This document shows, one piece after another, positions 37,240 through 46,773 of a stretch of DNA of 64,000 bases. The notes below the pieces were generated by a model. The model did not search any database. It was not told where the DNA came from and saw nothing but the letters and a program-made list of their open reading frames with translations. The first letter of the stretch is position 1. Every line of letters begins with the position of its first letter. Source of the DNA: Nemertoderma westbladi (lineage: Eukaryota; Xenacoelomorpha; Nemertodermatida; Nemertodermatidae). The stretch spans positions 1 through 64,000 of the forward strand of contig JAUCBJ010007598.1 in the NCBI GenBank assembly GCA_032718475.1, given 5' to 3'. The translations under genes were made by a program, and so were the position numbers.

Positions 37240-38820
37240 GTAAGTATATTACTAGCGGGTGATGTCGAGGTAGATGCTGTAAGTATATTACTAGCGGGTG
37301 ATGTCGAGGTAGATGCTGTAAGTATATTACTAGCGGGTGATGTCGAGGTAGATGCTGTAAGTATATTACTAGCGGGTGATGTCGAGGTAGATGCTGTAAG
37401 TATATTACTAGCGGGTGATGTCGAGGTAGATGCTGTAAGTATATTACTAGCGGGTGATGTCGAGGTAGATGCTGTAAGTATATTACTAGCGGGTGATGTC
37501 GAGGTAGATGCTGTAAGTATATTTCTAGCGGGTGATGTCGAGGTAGATGCTGTAAGTATATTACTAGCGGGTGATGTCGAGGTAGATGCTGTAAGTATAT
37601 TACTAGCGGGTGATGTCGAGGTAGATGCTGTAAGTATATTACTAAGTATATTACTAGCGGGTGATGTCGAGGTAGATGCTGTAAGTATATTTCTAGCGGG
37701 TGATGTCGAGGTAGATGCTGTAAGTATATTACTAGCGGGTGATGTCGAGGTAGATGCTGTAAGTATATTACTAGCGGGTGATGTCGAGGTAGATGCTGTA
37801 AGTATATTACTAGCGGGTGATGTCGAGGTAGATGCTGTAAGTATATTTCTAGCGGGTGATGTCGAGGTAGATGCTGTAAGTATATTACTAGCGGGTGATG
37901 TCGAGGTAGATGCTGTAAGTATATTACTAGCGGGTGATGTCGAGGTAGATGCTGTAAGTATATTACTAGCGGGTGATGTCGAGGTAGATGCTGTAAGTAT
38001 ATTACTAGCGGGTGATGTCGAGGTAGATGCTGTAAGTATATTACTAGCGGGTGATGTCGAGGTAGATGCTGTAAGTATATTACTAGCGGGTGATGTCGAG
38101 GTAGATGCTGTAAGTATATTACTAGCGGGTGATGTCGAGGTAGATGCTGTAAGTATATTTCTAGCGGGTGATGTCGAGGTAGATGCTGTAAGTATATTAC
38201 TAGCGGGTGATGTCGAGGTAGATGCTGTAAGTATATTACTAGCGGGTGATGTCGAGGTAGATGCTGTAAGTATATTTCTAGCGGGTGATGTCGAGGTAGA
38301 TGCTGTAAGTATATTACTAGCGGGTGATGTCGAGGTAGATGCTGTAAGTATATTTCTAGCGGGTGATGTCGAGGTAGATGCTGTAAGTATATTACTAGCG
38401 GGTGATGTCGAGGTAGATGCTGTAAGTATATTACTAGCGGGTTATGTCGAGGTAGATGCTGTAAGTATATTACTAGCGGGTGATGTCGAGGTAGATGCTG
38501 TAAGTATATTTCTAGCGGGTGATGTCGAGGTAGATGCTGTAAGTATATTACTAGCGGGTGATGTCGAGGTAGATGCTGTAAGTATATTACTAGCGGGTTA
38601 TGTCGAGGTAGATGCTGTAAGTATATTACTAGCGGGTGATGTCGAGGTAGATGCTGTAAGTATATTTCTAGCGGATGATGTCGAGGTAGATGCTGTAAGT
38701 ATATTACTAGCGGGTGATGTCGAGGTAGATGCTGTAACGATCTTACTAGCGGGTGATGTCGAGGTAGATGCTGTAAGTATATTACTAGCGGGTGATGTCG
38801 AGGTAGATGTTGTAAGTATA
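37210..38820 (+). repeat. Intron 6 junction minisatellite (39 bp, 41 copies), open in the exon frame
   Basis: The unit is the last 30 nt of exon 6 (TTACTAGCGGATGATGTCGA and the next 10 nt) plus the first 9 nt of the intron (GTAAGTATA). The length 1611 bp equals 41 x 39 plus one 12-bp partial repeat near 37640. All length changes are multiples of 3 and no unit contains a stop, so exon 6 reads through as VEVDAVSILLAGD repeats. Units are nearly identical. The differences are mostly TTA/TTT (L/F) and two GAT/TAT (D/Y) changes, plus one unit that has lost its donor (GTAACGATC, near 38737). That is not an obvious pattern of protein constraint. All other units keep a full-consensus GTAAGT. Confidence 0.97.
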
Positions 38821-38889
38821 TTACAACTTGTAGTTATTATTTATTGTGCCTTTCTTAATTAGTTTATGGTCCAATGAATATCAAAACTA

Positions 38890-40180
38890 TGTTAGTTCAT
38901 AAAGTTAAGATTCCCATCCCAGGTCTTAGGCCACAAATTCTACCCTTCAATTCAAACAATATTATTATCTCTTCTCTATATACTGATAGGAGTTTGTGGT
39001 GAATTACTTCTCGCGACCTAACGACCTTTATAACGCCATGGGGCCGATATAGATATAGTTGGGCGCCCACAGGCTTCATTAGTTCGGGTGACAGTTATAA
39101 CTACCGGGGTGATATTGCACTCAATGGATTGTCTCAGGTAACAAAAATCGTCGGCGACGTCCTGATAGAAGACACAAACATCGGGGAACACAGCGAGCGC
39201 GTAAAACAAGTTCTAAACCGTTGCCGTGGCAACGGTGATACGATGAACCCGGATAAGCTTCAATACATGCAGCGCAGCGTTCGTTTCGCCGGCTATATCT
39301 TAAACGGCGAGGGGGTGGCAGCGGGCCCCAACTAAGTCCGAGCGATCAGCGAATACCCAACACCACAAAATATAACTGATATGCAGAGTTTTATGGGGCT
39401 GTTCAACCAGCACGGCCACTTTTCGAATGATATTTCGACTGCGGCCTCACCTCTATGCGATTTATTACGCTCACGTAATGCCTTTATTTGGGCCGCGAAC
39501 CTCGAGGCTGCCTTTAAGGCGACTAAGGCGGCAGTTGTGAGTCCGCCTGTGCTGGCACCCTTCGACGCCAGCCTACCAACGAGACTCGAGACGGATGCGA
39601 GTCGACTTCACGGTCTAGGGTACGATCTCCTTCAACAACACGGTAGCGAATGGAAACTGGTTGCATGTGGGAGCCGTCTCCTCTCGGATCCCGAGACGCG
39701 TTATGCTACCATTGAGCTGGAATGTGTAGCTATTAGCTATGCTTTAAATAAATGCCGTGTGTACCTCGCGGACGCGGGTCTACCTACGTTTACGGTTTAC
39801 GGAACCGACCACTACTGGCGATGTTTAACCAATACAACCTTGACCAAGTGGATAATTGAAAAATACAAAAAATCAAAGCGGATCTGCAGTCGGCCTATCA
39901 GTTTGCTGTTGAATGGCGGAAGGGGTGCAAAAACCGAATCGCAGACGCACTCAGCCGCGCTCCAGCTCCCAACGATACCCAGGATGAGACGCCATTCACC
40001 GTTGCCTCTATAATGGTGAGACTCGCCCAAGAGCGCTACGCAGCAGCAGTAAACGCTACTACAACCCCACTCGCACAGGAACCACCCGATGAACTCGTGG
40101 AGGAACTGCGAGCAGCGGCGCGTTGCAAAGTATTGACATTCTGGTTATCGCGCAATGATTGCAGCACAAGTAAAGACGAC
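38890..40180 (+). pseudogene. Ty3/gypsy pol fragment (RT and RNase H) in intron 6
   Basis: Broken conceptual translation of a gypsy-type pol. A piece of RT with FITPWGRYRY, IALNGLSQVTKI and IGEHSERVKQVL is followed by FAGYILNGEG and, after a stop near 39335, by the RT connection QSFMGLFNQHGHF. An RNase H then carries ETDASRLHGLGY, GSRLLSDPETRYATIELE and YALNKCRVYL. The usual YVDD region is altered (GDVLIED). Stops and frame changes show decay; no gag, protease or integrase is present and no LTRs are seen. It lies between the exon 6 array and exon 7, in the sense orientation, and is intronic debris. Confidence 0.8.
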
Positions 40181-40277
40181 TAACAAGTTTGCACCGTGTA
40201 CTACTTCTACAGTACTGTAGTAAACGCTTATTGTGTGTGTCTGTATGTATGCCATATGTATGTATTTTTATTTCTAG

Positions 40278-40421
40278 AACCGTATTTCTGTATCATCCGA
40301 GAGTTTAGTGGAATCTATAGACTCTGACAGCCAATCATCTCTGCATCGTAATTCCAATAACACCGAACTAACACCATCTACGATTCCATTGCTTCCTATA
40401 GATGAATTCGATGTAGATAAG
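40278..40421 (+). CDS. SLK/STK10: SLK/STK10-type kinase, exon 7 (residues 328-375 of the minimal form)
   Basis: The acceptor is TTTCTAG|AAC after a pyrimidine-rich tract and the donor is AAG|GTCAGT; both are phase 0 and the 144-bp exon is open. It encodes a Ser/Asn-rich acidic linker (NRISVSSESLVESIDSDSQ, then ...IDEFDVDK), the sort of low-conservation region that follows the kinase domain in SLK and STK10. Assignment rests on position, phase and splice sites more than on sequence similarity. The coiled-coil PKK tail expected at the C-terminus is not found in the window, so more exons lie downstream. Confidence 0.75.
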
Positions 40422-40962
40422 GTCAGTATAATTCTATATAATAATTATTAATAGTTGTTCTGAAGTTGATATCAATTTCAGTGGGTTGTGAATTATTTGT
40501 ATTAGTTGAGAATGTGTGATATTGAGTTCTCACTGTAATAGAATAATTAGGTGTCTAAGGCTGATTGGTACGGTATAAATCAAAGTCTGTTATCTGGAGT
40601 GATGATTCTGTTGTTAGTTTGTTTAATTATTGATTTAAGATAACTTTGTGGTGGTGGTCAAGTGGTCATGTCCCCGGGTACAGTCTAATAAATAAAATAT
40701 AAAGACACAAATAGAAGTATAGGGTGGAAGGGGGGGGGGGGGGGGGGGGGGGATTGACACAAATCCTATCTCGACAAATTAATATCTCATCTCATCAACA
40801 TTAACTTTATTCTTACAAAACAATAAGTTCAAGTTGGTAGCACTGGTTACAGTTTTTGAGAGTAATCAGCTTTTGCGTCGACTTTCCATTGGAGAGGGAT
40901 GAATTTTTAATTATGTCGAAATCCCCCCCACCTGCGAATAGAATATGACCATCAATAGAAAT
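40422..40962. other. Start of intron 7
   Basis: No tandem array at this donor. Contains a run of 23 G at about 40730-40752. Otherwise no feature. Confidence 0.6.
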
Positions 40963-41115
40963 GCCGGATAGCTCAGTTGGTTGAGCGCCGGGTCTCCAAT
41001 CTATTGGTTGAAGGTTCGAGCCCCGCGATCGTCAACTCAGTCTTTCATCCCATGGGGTCGATAAAATGAGGACCAATTAAATTTACTCTGAGTAAAACAT
41101 GGGATTATTATTTTT
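40963..41115 (+). mobile_element. tRNA-derived SINE in intron 7
   Basis: The head GCCGGATAGCTCAGTTGG carries a perfect A box, and GGTTCGAGCCCC about 40 nt later a perfect B box. The body contains TTTCATCCCATGGGGTCGAT and AAAATGAGGACCA, which resembles, from memory, a conserved SINE central domain found in molluscs and other invertebrates. It ends in an A/T-rich tail. It is not a functional tRNA because the arms do not fold cleanly. Confidence 0.75.
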
Positions 41116-41617
41116 TTTTATTTATTTATTAATATCATGAATAATGAATGCACATAAAATGAGAATGACTATTTGTTTAACAACATTTTTTTACTTATGG
41201 TCTCGTGTTGCAATTCTAAAATACGCCGCAGACAAAGGCAAACAAGCAAGCTTATATATTGCCTCTGTACTACAACGCATACAGCCGAACCCCACACTCC
41301 CAGACCCAACCTGCCGCGACACCCATGTAACGATTAGTAGTGCAAGACGCGTTACAGAAACACATGCAACTAAATTACTTTAATACTTAATTTACAATAT
41401 AATTATAATTATATAGGTGGAGGTGGGAATATTTAAATGTAAATAATATTATATACGTAATAATAACATATTACCACTACATAGTGGAATCGTTAGACCG
41501 TTGAATTGCAAGGAAATGGTTCGTCAATGTCTTCTTAAATAAATGTTTACTTCCATGAACATTTTTTAAATTTTCTGGAAGATCATTATATAAAGACATG
41601 CATTGATATTAAATTGG
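41116..41617. other. Intron 7 spacer before the BEL/Pao element
   Basis: AT-rich, with no gene beyond a 79-codon ORF of no recognisable character (41144-41383). Confidence 0.5.
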
Positions 41618-43520
41618 AGAGATACGCCTATTCCTACTAATTGGAAAAGACGGTAACAATACCTGCAATATCCTACTGTAAAGTTTGTAAATCAAATCAT
41701 AAATCCGACCTTCTCACCAAAACAGTAAACCCTAAGTAAGCGAATATATTGCAGTATCGATCTCTTTTAACCGGTGAGGCAGAAAACAGTCTACGAGCAG
41801 ACAAACTTCGATAAAACAAATCCCGCGCAGCGAATCCTAAAATCAGGCTGACTCACTGACGGACTAAGAGGCTCGTATACTTTGCCGCGGTGTGATTTAT
41901 ATGGTTGGGCAAAGAGACGCTAGCTAGGTATAGAGCAGATTTGGAGATGTCTAACTAGCGAGCAAAGTGCAGTAAGGACGAAAGTTAATTTTATATATTT
42001 TGAGGTGTAAATAATTTCTAACGCGCGTGTGTTAATTCTGAACAGTCAAAGCAGTTTTGCTCCTTCACATATATAATTACTGGGTACGGTGTGCATTTTA
42101 CGAATATTCTAATTTTATAACTTGTAGGTCCAATACTCACGAATGATAAGGTTCCTTCCCCTCTTGCGTATTTCCAGGACTCAAATTCAGGCATAAAGTT
42201 AATACTACGCCCAGAATTCGGCAATTTTAGGTACCAGGTCCCTGATACTAAGAAGAGATGTGTTAGTTTACTACTGTAGGCGTACAGGTACTAATAGCTA
42301 TCCTGGCTCCTATCTAGAATTTTAGTCACCCAGGTAGTCCGGGTAACTTCCTATTAGGGCGTTGGCGGGGACACGGTAGATGTTAGTATATCCCTGATAG
42401 CCTCAATTTATTTGCGCCTAGCGTAAACTGCCCTACCGCCTGAACGGTACAATCCCAATTCAGGTGAAAACACAGCAACCCCTTTAGCCTACAAGTTCCG
42501 ATGTAATGGACACTGTCGTACGGCAAATAGTCGCACGCACACCTGTACTTAGCAAGAGTTAAGCGTACAGTTTGCTGCACCCTAACCAATGTGTATGCCT
42601 TGTACCGGTGTGCCTACGTCCTATCTGCGTACTAGTATCTGCTCTCTCTCCCTCCCCCCGTAGGAATATGAAGGTCTACTGCGGTTTTTTCCTGAGTCAA
42701 GACAGTACAGTCCCTATGATGTAATTTTGGGCTTACAGCGTGTCACTACGTCTACCTTTGATCTTTTGGTCTTACACTTAGGTAGCAAGGATCGAACGCT
42801 GTCTAACCTTTCAGGCGATGGGCGAATAACTCTAAGATGGTATTGCGGGTTGTCTCTCGTCTACATTCCTGTGATGTTCCCGTTCATTGCTGCGGCCCGA
42901 TCTCTAGCCGGCCATCCTGTCCCTGAGTTTGTTCACCGTAGTGAAACCATAGTAAAACAGATAGAAAAGCTGAGATGTGACTAGTATTTCTGACTTTATT
43001 ACAAAAGATATAATAACTATTATACAATAAACAATGTAATCTGAAATAAGACAGAAAGGATTGAGAGTGAATGATAGAAGTGAACTAATGAACAAATCGC
43101 ACCTTTATATACTAAATTTGTGCCGCAATCAATCGAGAAAATTCTCGATTGTTCTATGGGTTCTAACGGGGTTTTAAAGATAGCTATTGGTCCAGCTAAT
43201 ATATAACTTGCACGACATTGGTTACAATCAAATAACTACAGCCTCATTGGTACAGACAAATGCAATTAATTTGTAGCGGTTAATTTAAATGAGTTGAAAT
43301 TCTGCACAAAAAATAATTCGCACTTACTAGGATTCGAACTCGATACCTACTACACATATAATTTCCAACGCTCTACCAACTGAGCTACTGAACCACTTGA
43401 CCGATAGATACACAATAGATAGGACCAATACGAATGAGAACTCAAAGCAATCTTTACAAAGTTAATCCGAATAAAATAAAATTTTGAAAATCCACGGCAT
43501 TTAGGGAATATAATTCTATA
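41618..43520 (-). repeat. 3' terminal repeat (LTR) of the BEL/Pao element
   Basis: Matches 56427-58336 from GAGATACGCCTATTCCTAC to GGAATATAATTCTATA with scattered substitutions and small indels, for example CTCTTTTAACC against CTCTTATAACC and AAAGAGACGCT against AAAGGGACGCT. Small ORFs within it (such as 42727-42984) are not conserved as frames in the other copy. Confidence 0.88.
43326..43395 (-). other. tRNA-like segment with Pol III boxes in the 3' LTR
   Basis: On the - strand: GGTTCAGTAGCTCAGTTGG, then TAGAGC, carries a perfect A box and D arm, and GAGTTCGAATCC a B box. The anticodon and T arms do not pair, so a working tRNA is unlikely. An identical segment sits in the other LTR at 58143-58210. 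Confidence 0.6.
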
Positions 43521-44408
43521 CCGCTCCATGAAAACAGGATATTATCGTGCATAAAATATACGGTTTTCACCAATAATCAATCAAACTATAGAATACTTAG
43601 GGCGTACTTACATATTTACAATTAAATTTCAAACAATACTTCCTTTCTACGTAATGATTCGATACAAAAATAATTACAAATTCAAACTTTACGTAGTTAA
43701 GGCTTTACTAAGTAAGTACAATATAAATCTAAATTAAATTCACCAATATAAATCTATTGCATCTCAGATATTGCATAAATTCAAACAATTACAAATACAA
43801 ATAAATGAAAACAATAAGAAAGGCTCGCGAGTCTTCCATCTACTATTGCATCCCAAATATTGCATAAATTCAAGTAATTACAAATACTTTCGTACCTAAA
43901 TGTAGATTGCATAGGTTTGGAATAATTACAAATATGAGTCTTTCTGAGCACAAAATTTTCTGTCTATAAAACTTTCTCTTTTGGTACAAATACTGCTTAT
44001 AAAATATAAATTGCATAATATTCGGAACAATATAAATTGCATAAGTTCGAAATAATCACGTAAATATAAAATATAAATTCTTACTAAATATAAATCTTAC
44101 TAAATATAAGTCTTTACTTAAATATAAATATAAACTGCATTAGTTTAGAATAATATAAACCTTTGCATCTCAAATATGAAACATAAATCTTTCAAATATA
44201 AGTTCCTTCTAAACTTTCTAAATTTCATAAATTCGGAACAATACAAATTGCATAAGTTTGGAATAAGCACAAATATAAAATATAAGTTTTTACTAAATAT
44301 GAGTCTCTTTCAGAATACAAAACTTTCTAAATATAAAACATATAATTCAAATAAATCACAAATCATAAGAAAGGCTCACGAGTCTTCCGTCCACCCTTGC
44401 CCTCCCTT
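43521..44408 (-). repeat. 3' non-coding region of the BEL/Pao element with AT-rich imperfect repeats
   Basis: Between 43680 and 44360 phrases such as AAATATAAATCTTTACTAAA and ATAAATTGCATAAGTTCG recur at irregular spacing, making a loose array. Two copies of the 17-nt dispersed motif lie here (43821-43837 and 44372-44388), both preceded by AAGAA. Confidence 0.65.
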
Positions 44409-45923
44409 TTATCGCTTAGTTGATCGAGCCCTGCCGCGTCCTCGTAAACTGCGCACAGGTGACTTTGCTCGCGATATGGGACTTGTGGGGCGAGTCACTG
44501 GTTTACTTGGGACGTTGAGAGACGGTGCAACTATTTCCTCGCAAATTCGTCTATTTGGCATCCCAAAACCTTGACCAATTCCTCGTGACCGATCAGTCGT
44601 CACTACAGTTGGTAGAACGTCTGGGAACGCGTGAGAAGCGGACGACGCAGACCCAAGAGTAGCTTGCGCCCCCTGTTGATCAGCTGGTGTATGTCCCGAT
44701 CCTCCTACTGGTTCTCTTGGAAGTGATACCGTATCCCGAGTAACTCGAATAGTCGGCTCAACTCCCTTGCGTTCTTCTACATTAATAATTTTCTTCAATT
44801 GTTGGCCCACTTTCTGGACCCGTATGATCCTACCCTGCCCGTCCTCCCGAGGGTGACGTGCAGACGGCGCAACCGGAGTGGCTGATATATTCGTCGCCTC
44901 TAGGACCTCTTCTTCCTCGAATACGCTCGCTCGTATACGTTTATGGTAAAACGCGGCTCGGTACGCCCATGCGACGGTTAACCAAGCTCCTTTATTCCGC
45001 TTTTCGGTTCGGAAACGATCAAATTCACCATACGTGATACGATTTACGACTTTCTGAAAATTCCACGTGTTCTTGTTATCCGGGTGAATCTGTAACAGAT
45101 ACTCGCGCACCACTCGGAATCCGCTGTCGTGGGGCAAAATATCAACAACCTCGATAAGTTCGTCATATTGAGGCATAGCGGAGATATATCCTTCCGACAT
45201 CATCGTCTGGGGATTTACCGCCCAAAATCCGAGATGCGCTCTCATCGGAAACCGTCTTCTCTGTGCCGATACATGTTCGTCGGCCAAATCTTCCCACTCA
45301 TCAAATAATTTCCTCACGAGTTTAACAGATTCGTGTTCATAAGGTATGTCTCTCAGTTGGCATTCAGATGCTCGATGTCCCTTTATATTGCAATAAGTGC
45401 ATTGAGCCATAAATCTCCAGCAAGTATAAAAGGTATGAGACCCTTGATCCCCACACCATCCACAGATTAGCTGAGTCGTAGTAATGTGCTTTCCACTGCA
45501 CTTTGCCATATGATGTCCAGCGACGCCACATTTACTACACATCGTATTAGCAGGGTACCACACTCGTTCGTATATAAGATCTCCAATCGGTCGAGCGCTT
45601 CCTCCCACACTATAATCGTAATCATCTGGGTCTATGGGTTGGTAGGTTTCTGAAGGTTGTATACAAACTATAGCATCTGTTGCTTCAAGTTGTCGAATCT
45701 CCGTCTGAGATTTCTTCGGGAGGTTCCTTTCTATCTCAAGAAGTTCCTCTAAAGGATCGTCGGCGATCGTAGTAGTTACTTTGAAATCATCACCAAGGTG
45801 ACCGATAGGCGCGCGCGTCTGCCGTGATTCATCCGTAATTTCCACGATACGTTCTCCTTCATAGGGTAACAATGTAAACATAGATGGTCTTTCGATAAGA
45901 GATCCCGCACAGCGAAGATACAC
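44409..45923 (-). CDS. Extra BEL/Pao ORF: zinc-knuckle (three CCHC) nucleic-acid-binding protein, about 504 aa
   Basis: This ORF lies downstream of pol, where some LTR elements carry env. It has three CX2CX4HX4C zinc knuckles at about residues 128-185: CSKCGVAGHHMAKC, CGWCGDQGSHTFYTC and CTYCNIKGHRASEC. A mixed alpha/beta segment follows, then an S/T/P/R-rich basic C-terminus. No signal peptide or membrane anchor is seen, so it is not an envelope protein. The frame is open upstream to about 46072 but has no ATG. An overlapping frame starting with ATG at 46111 runs to 45776. Expression therefore needs splicing, a -1 frameshift, or one of the two frames carries an indel. A role in RNA packaging is inference; pol carries its own zinc knuckles, so the function is not simply redundant. 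Confidence 0.7.
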   Translation of the reverse strand: MYLRCAGSLIERPSMFTLLPYEGERIVEITDESRQTRAPIGHLGDDFKVTTTIADDPLEELLEIERNLPKKSQTEIRQLEATDAIVCIQPSETYQPIDPDDYDYSVGGSARPIGDLIYERVWYPANTMCSKCGVAGHHMAKCSGKHITTTQLICGWCGDQGSHTFYTCWRFMAQCTYCNIKGHRASECQLRDIPYEHESVKLVRKLFDEWEDLADEHVSAQRRRFPMRAHLGFWAVNPQTMMSEGYISAMPQYDELIEVVDILPHDSGFRVVREYLLQIHPDNKNTWNFQKVVNRITYGEFDRFRTEKRNKGAWLTVAWAYRAAFYHKRIRASVFEEEEVLEATNISATPVAPSARHPREDGQGRIIRVQKVGQQLKKIINVEERKGVEPTIRVTRDTVSLPREPVGGSGHTPADQQGAQATLGSASSASHAFPDVLPTVVTTDRSRGIGQGFGMPNRRICEEIVAPSLNVPSKPVTRPTSPISRAKSPVRSLRGRGRARSTKR

Positions 45924-46111
45924 GTCTCGAAATATACTAAATCCTGCTCGAGTAAAGGCATTGCTGTCTTTGCGAGCTTCGCTGTACTTTCTGATAATTC
46001 TTTTATACCAAATATAGTATAATCCTTGGCTCCAAATCTTTCGAATGGCGCTGCTGCCTCCTCTTGGATATCATATCCCCATCTCGGCTCTCCTTGTATC
46101 CCTTTCTCCAT
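45776..46111 (-). CDS. ATG-starting ORF overlapping the zinc-knuckle ORF, 111 aa
   Basis: Begins MEKGIQGEPRWGYDIQEE and runs in the +1 frame relative to the zinc-knuckle ORF. Only the first 15-20 codons precede the point where the other frame becomes open. The sequence of the other frame looks more protein-like through the overlap (YYIWYKRIIRKYSEARKD), so this ORF is most likely just the start region of the same gene, joined by a frameshift or separated by an indel. No similarity is recognised. Confidence 0.35.
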   Translation of the reverse strand: MEKGIQGEPRWGYDIQEEAAAPFERFGAKDYTIFGIKELSESTAKLAKTAMPLLEQDLVYFETCIFAVRDLLSKDHLCLHCYPMKENVSWKLRMNHGRRARLSVTLVMISK

Positions 46112-46773
46112 AATTAGGGTGTAGTTACATAATCATTACTACTAGAGGGAATACAACAGAGTTTGTAGTTAGTTGTGAGGAGACGTGAGAGTTTCGTCTG
46201 CCCTTTGGGCTCGACAACGCTCTAACCTCCTACCCATAGCCTAAGATCTAGGGTTTCTTTAATGACACGCTGCTTCTTATCTAAAATTTTTTGCCGAAGT
46301 AAAAACGAATTTGGGCTAAACTGGCCGTGAGTCTAAAATACTCACTTTTTGATCCCAAACTATTATCAGAAAAATAAGCAGTCAAGAATTAGTAATAAAT
46401 ATAGGGGAGTCTATTTTGACGTAACTTATTGAAACAAGACCGTGTAAAATTTAATTAAAAATTTTAAGAAAGGCTCGCAAGTCTTCCTCTCTTGTTTCTC
46501 TAATTTTAAGTTCCACCCGACTGTACCCTGAAATCTATTCACTGGAGAAAAATTTTTAAAAATTTTTCAAATCCAAATGGATTGTCTAAAATTTCGAAAA
46601 TGTCTCAATATTGTGAGTTCCAAGTAGAATTCCATTTCTTATACCTACAAATCCCGCTCCTATGTGACACATAAGGGTACTACCCTCAATGTTCACATAT
46701 AAAGACAATGGAATTCTACCGCTGTCTTTACTACGGTGTACAGGTACGTGGAAATCTATTTGTAAACTCCTAA
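46112..46773 (-). other. Spacer between pol and the zinc-knuckle ORF
   Basis: Contains a copy of the dispersed 17-nt motif (46471-46487). It also has a 13-bp inverted repeat, GTAGAATTCCATT near 46624 and AATGGAATTCTAC near 46708, with a small palindrome GGGTACTACCC between the arms. It may hold splice or RNA-processing signals, but none is identified. Confidence 0.45.

Noticed and set aside
37240-38862. Annotating the whole 601-codon ORF as the kinase protein
   Set aside because: Strong donors occur in nearly every unit, the unit includes intron bases, and relatives have a short linker here. Kept as a possibility, not as the main call.
40963-41033. Functional tRNA gene
   Set aside because: Perfect A and B boxes but no foldable cloverleaf, and a SINE body with an AT-rich tail follows.
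42727-42984. 85-codon ORF in the left LTR
   Set aside because: The other LTR copy has indels that break the frame, so it is not maintained.
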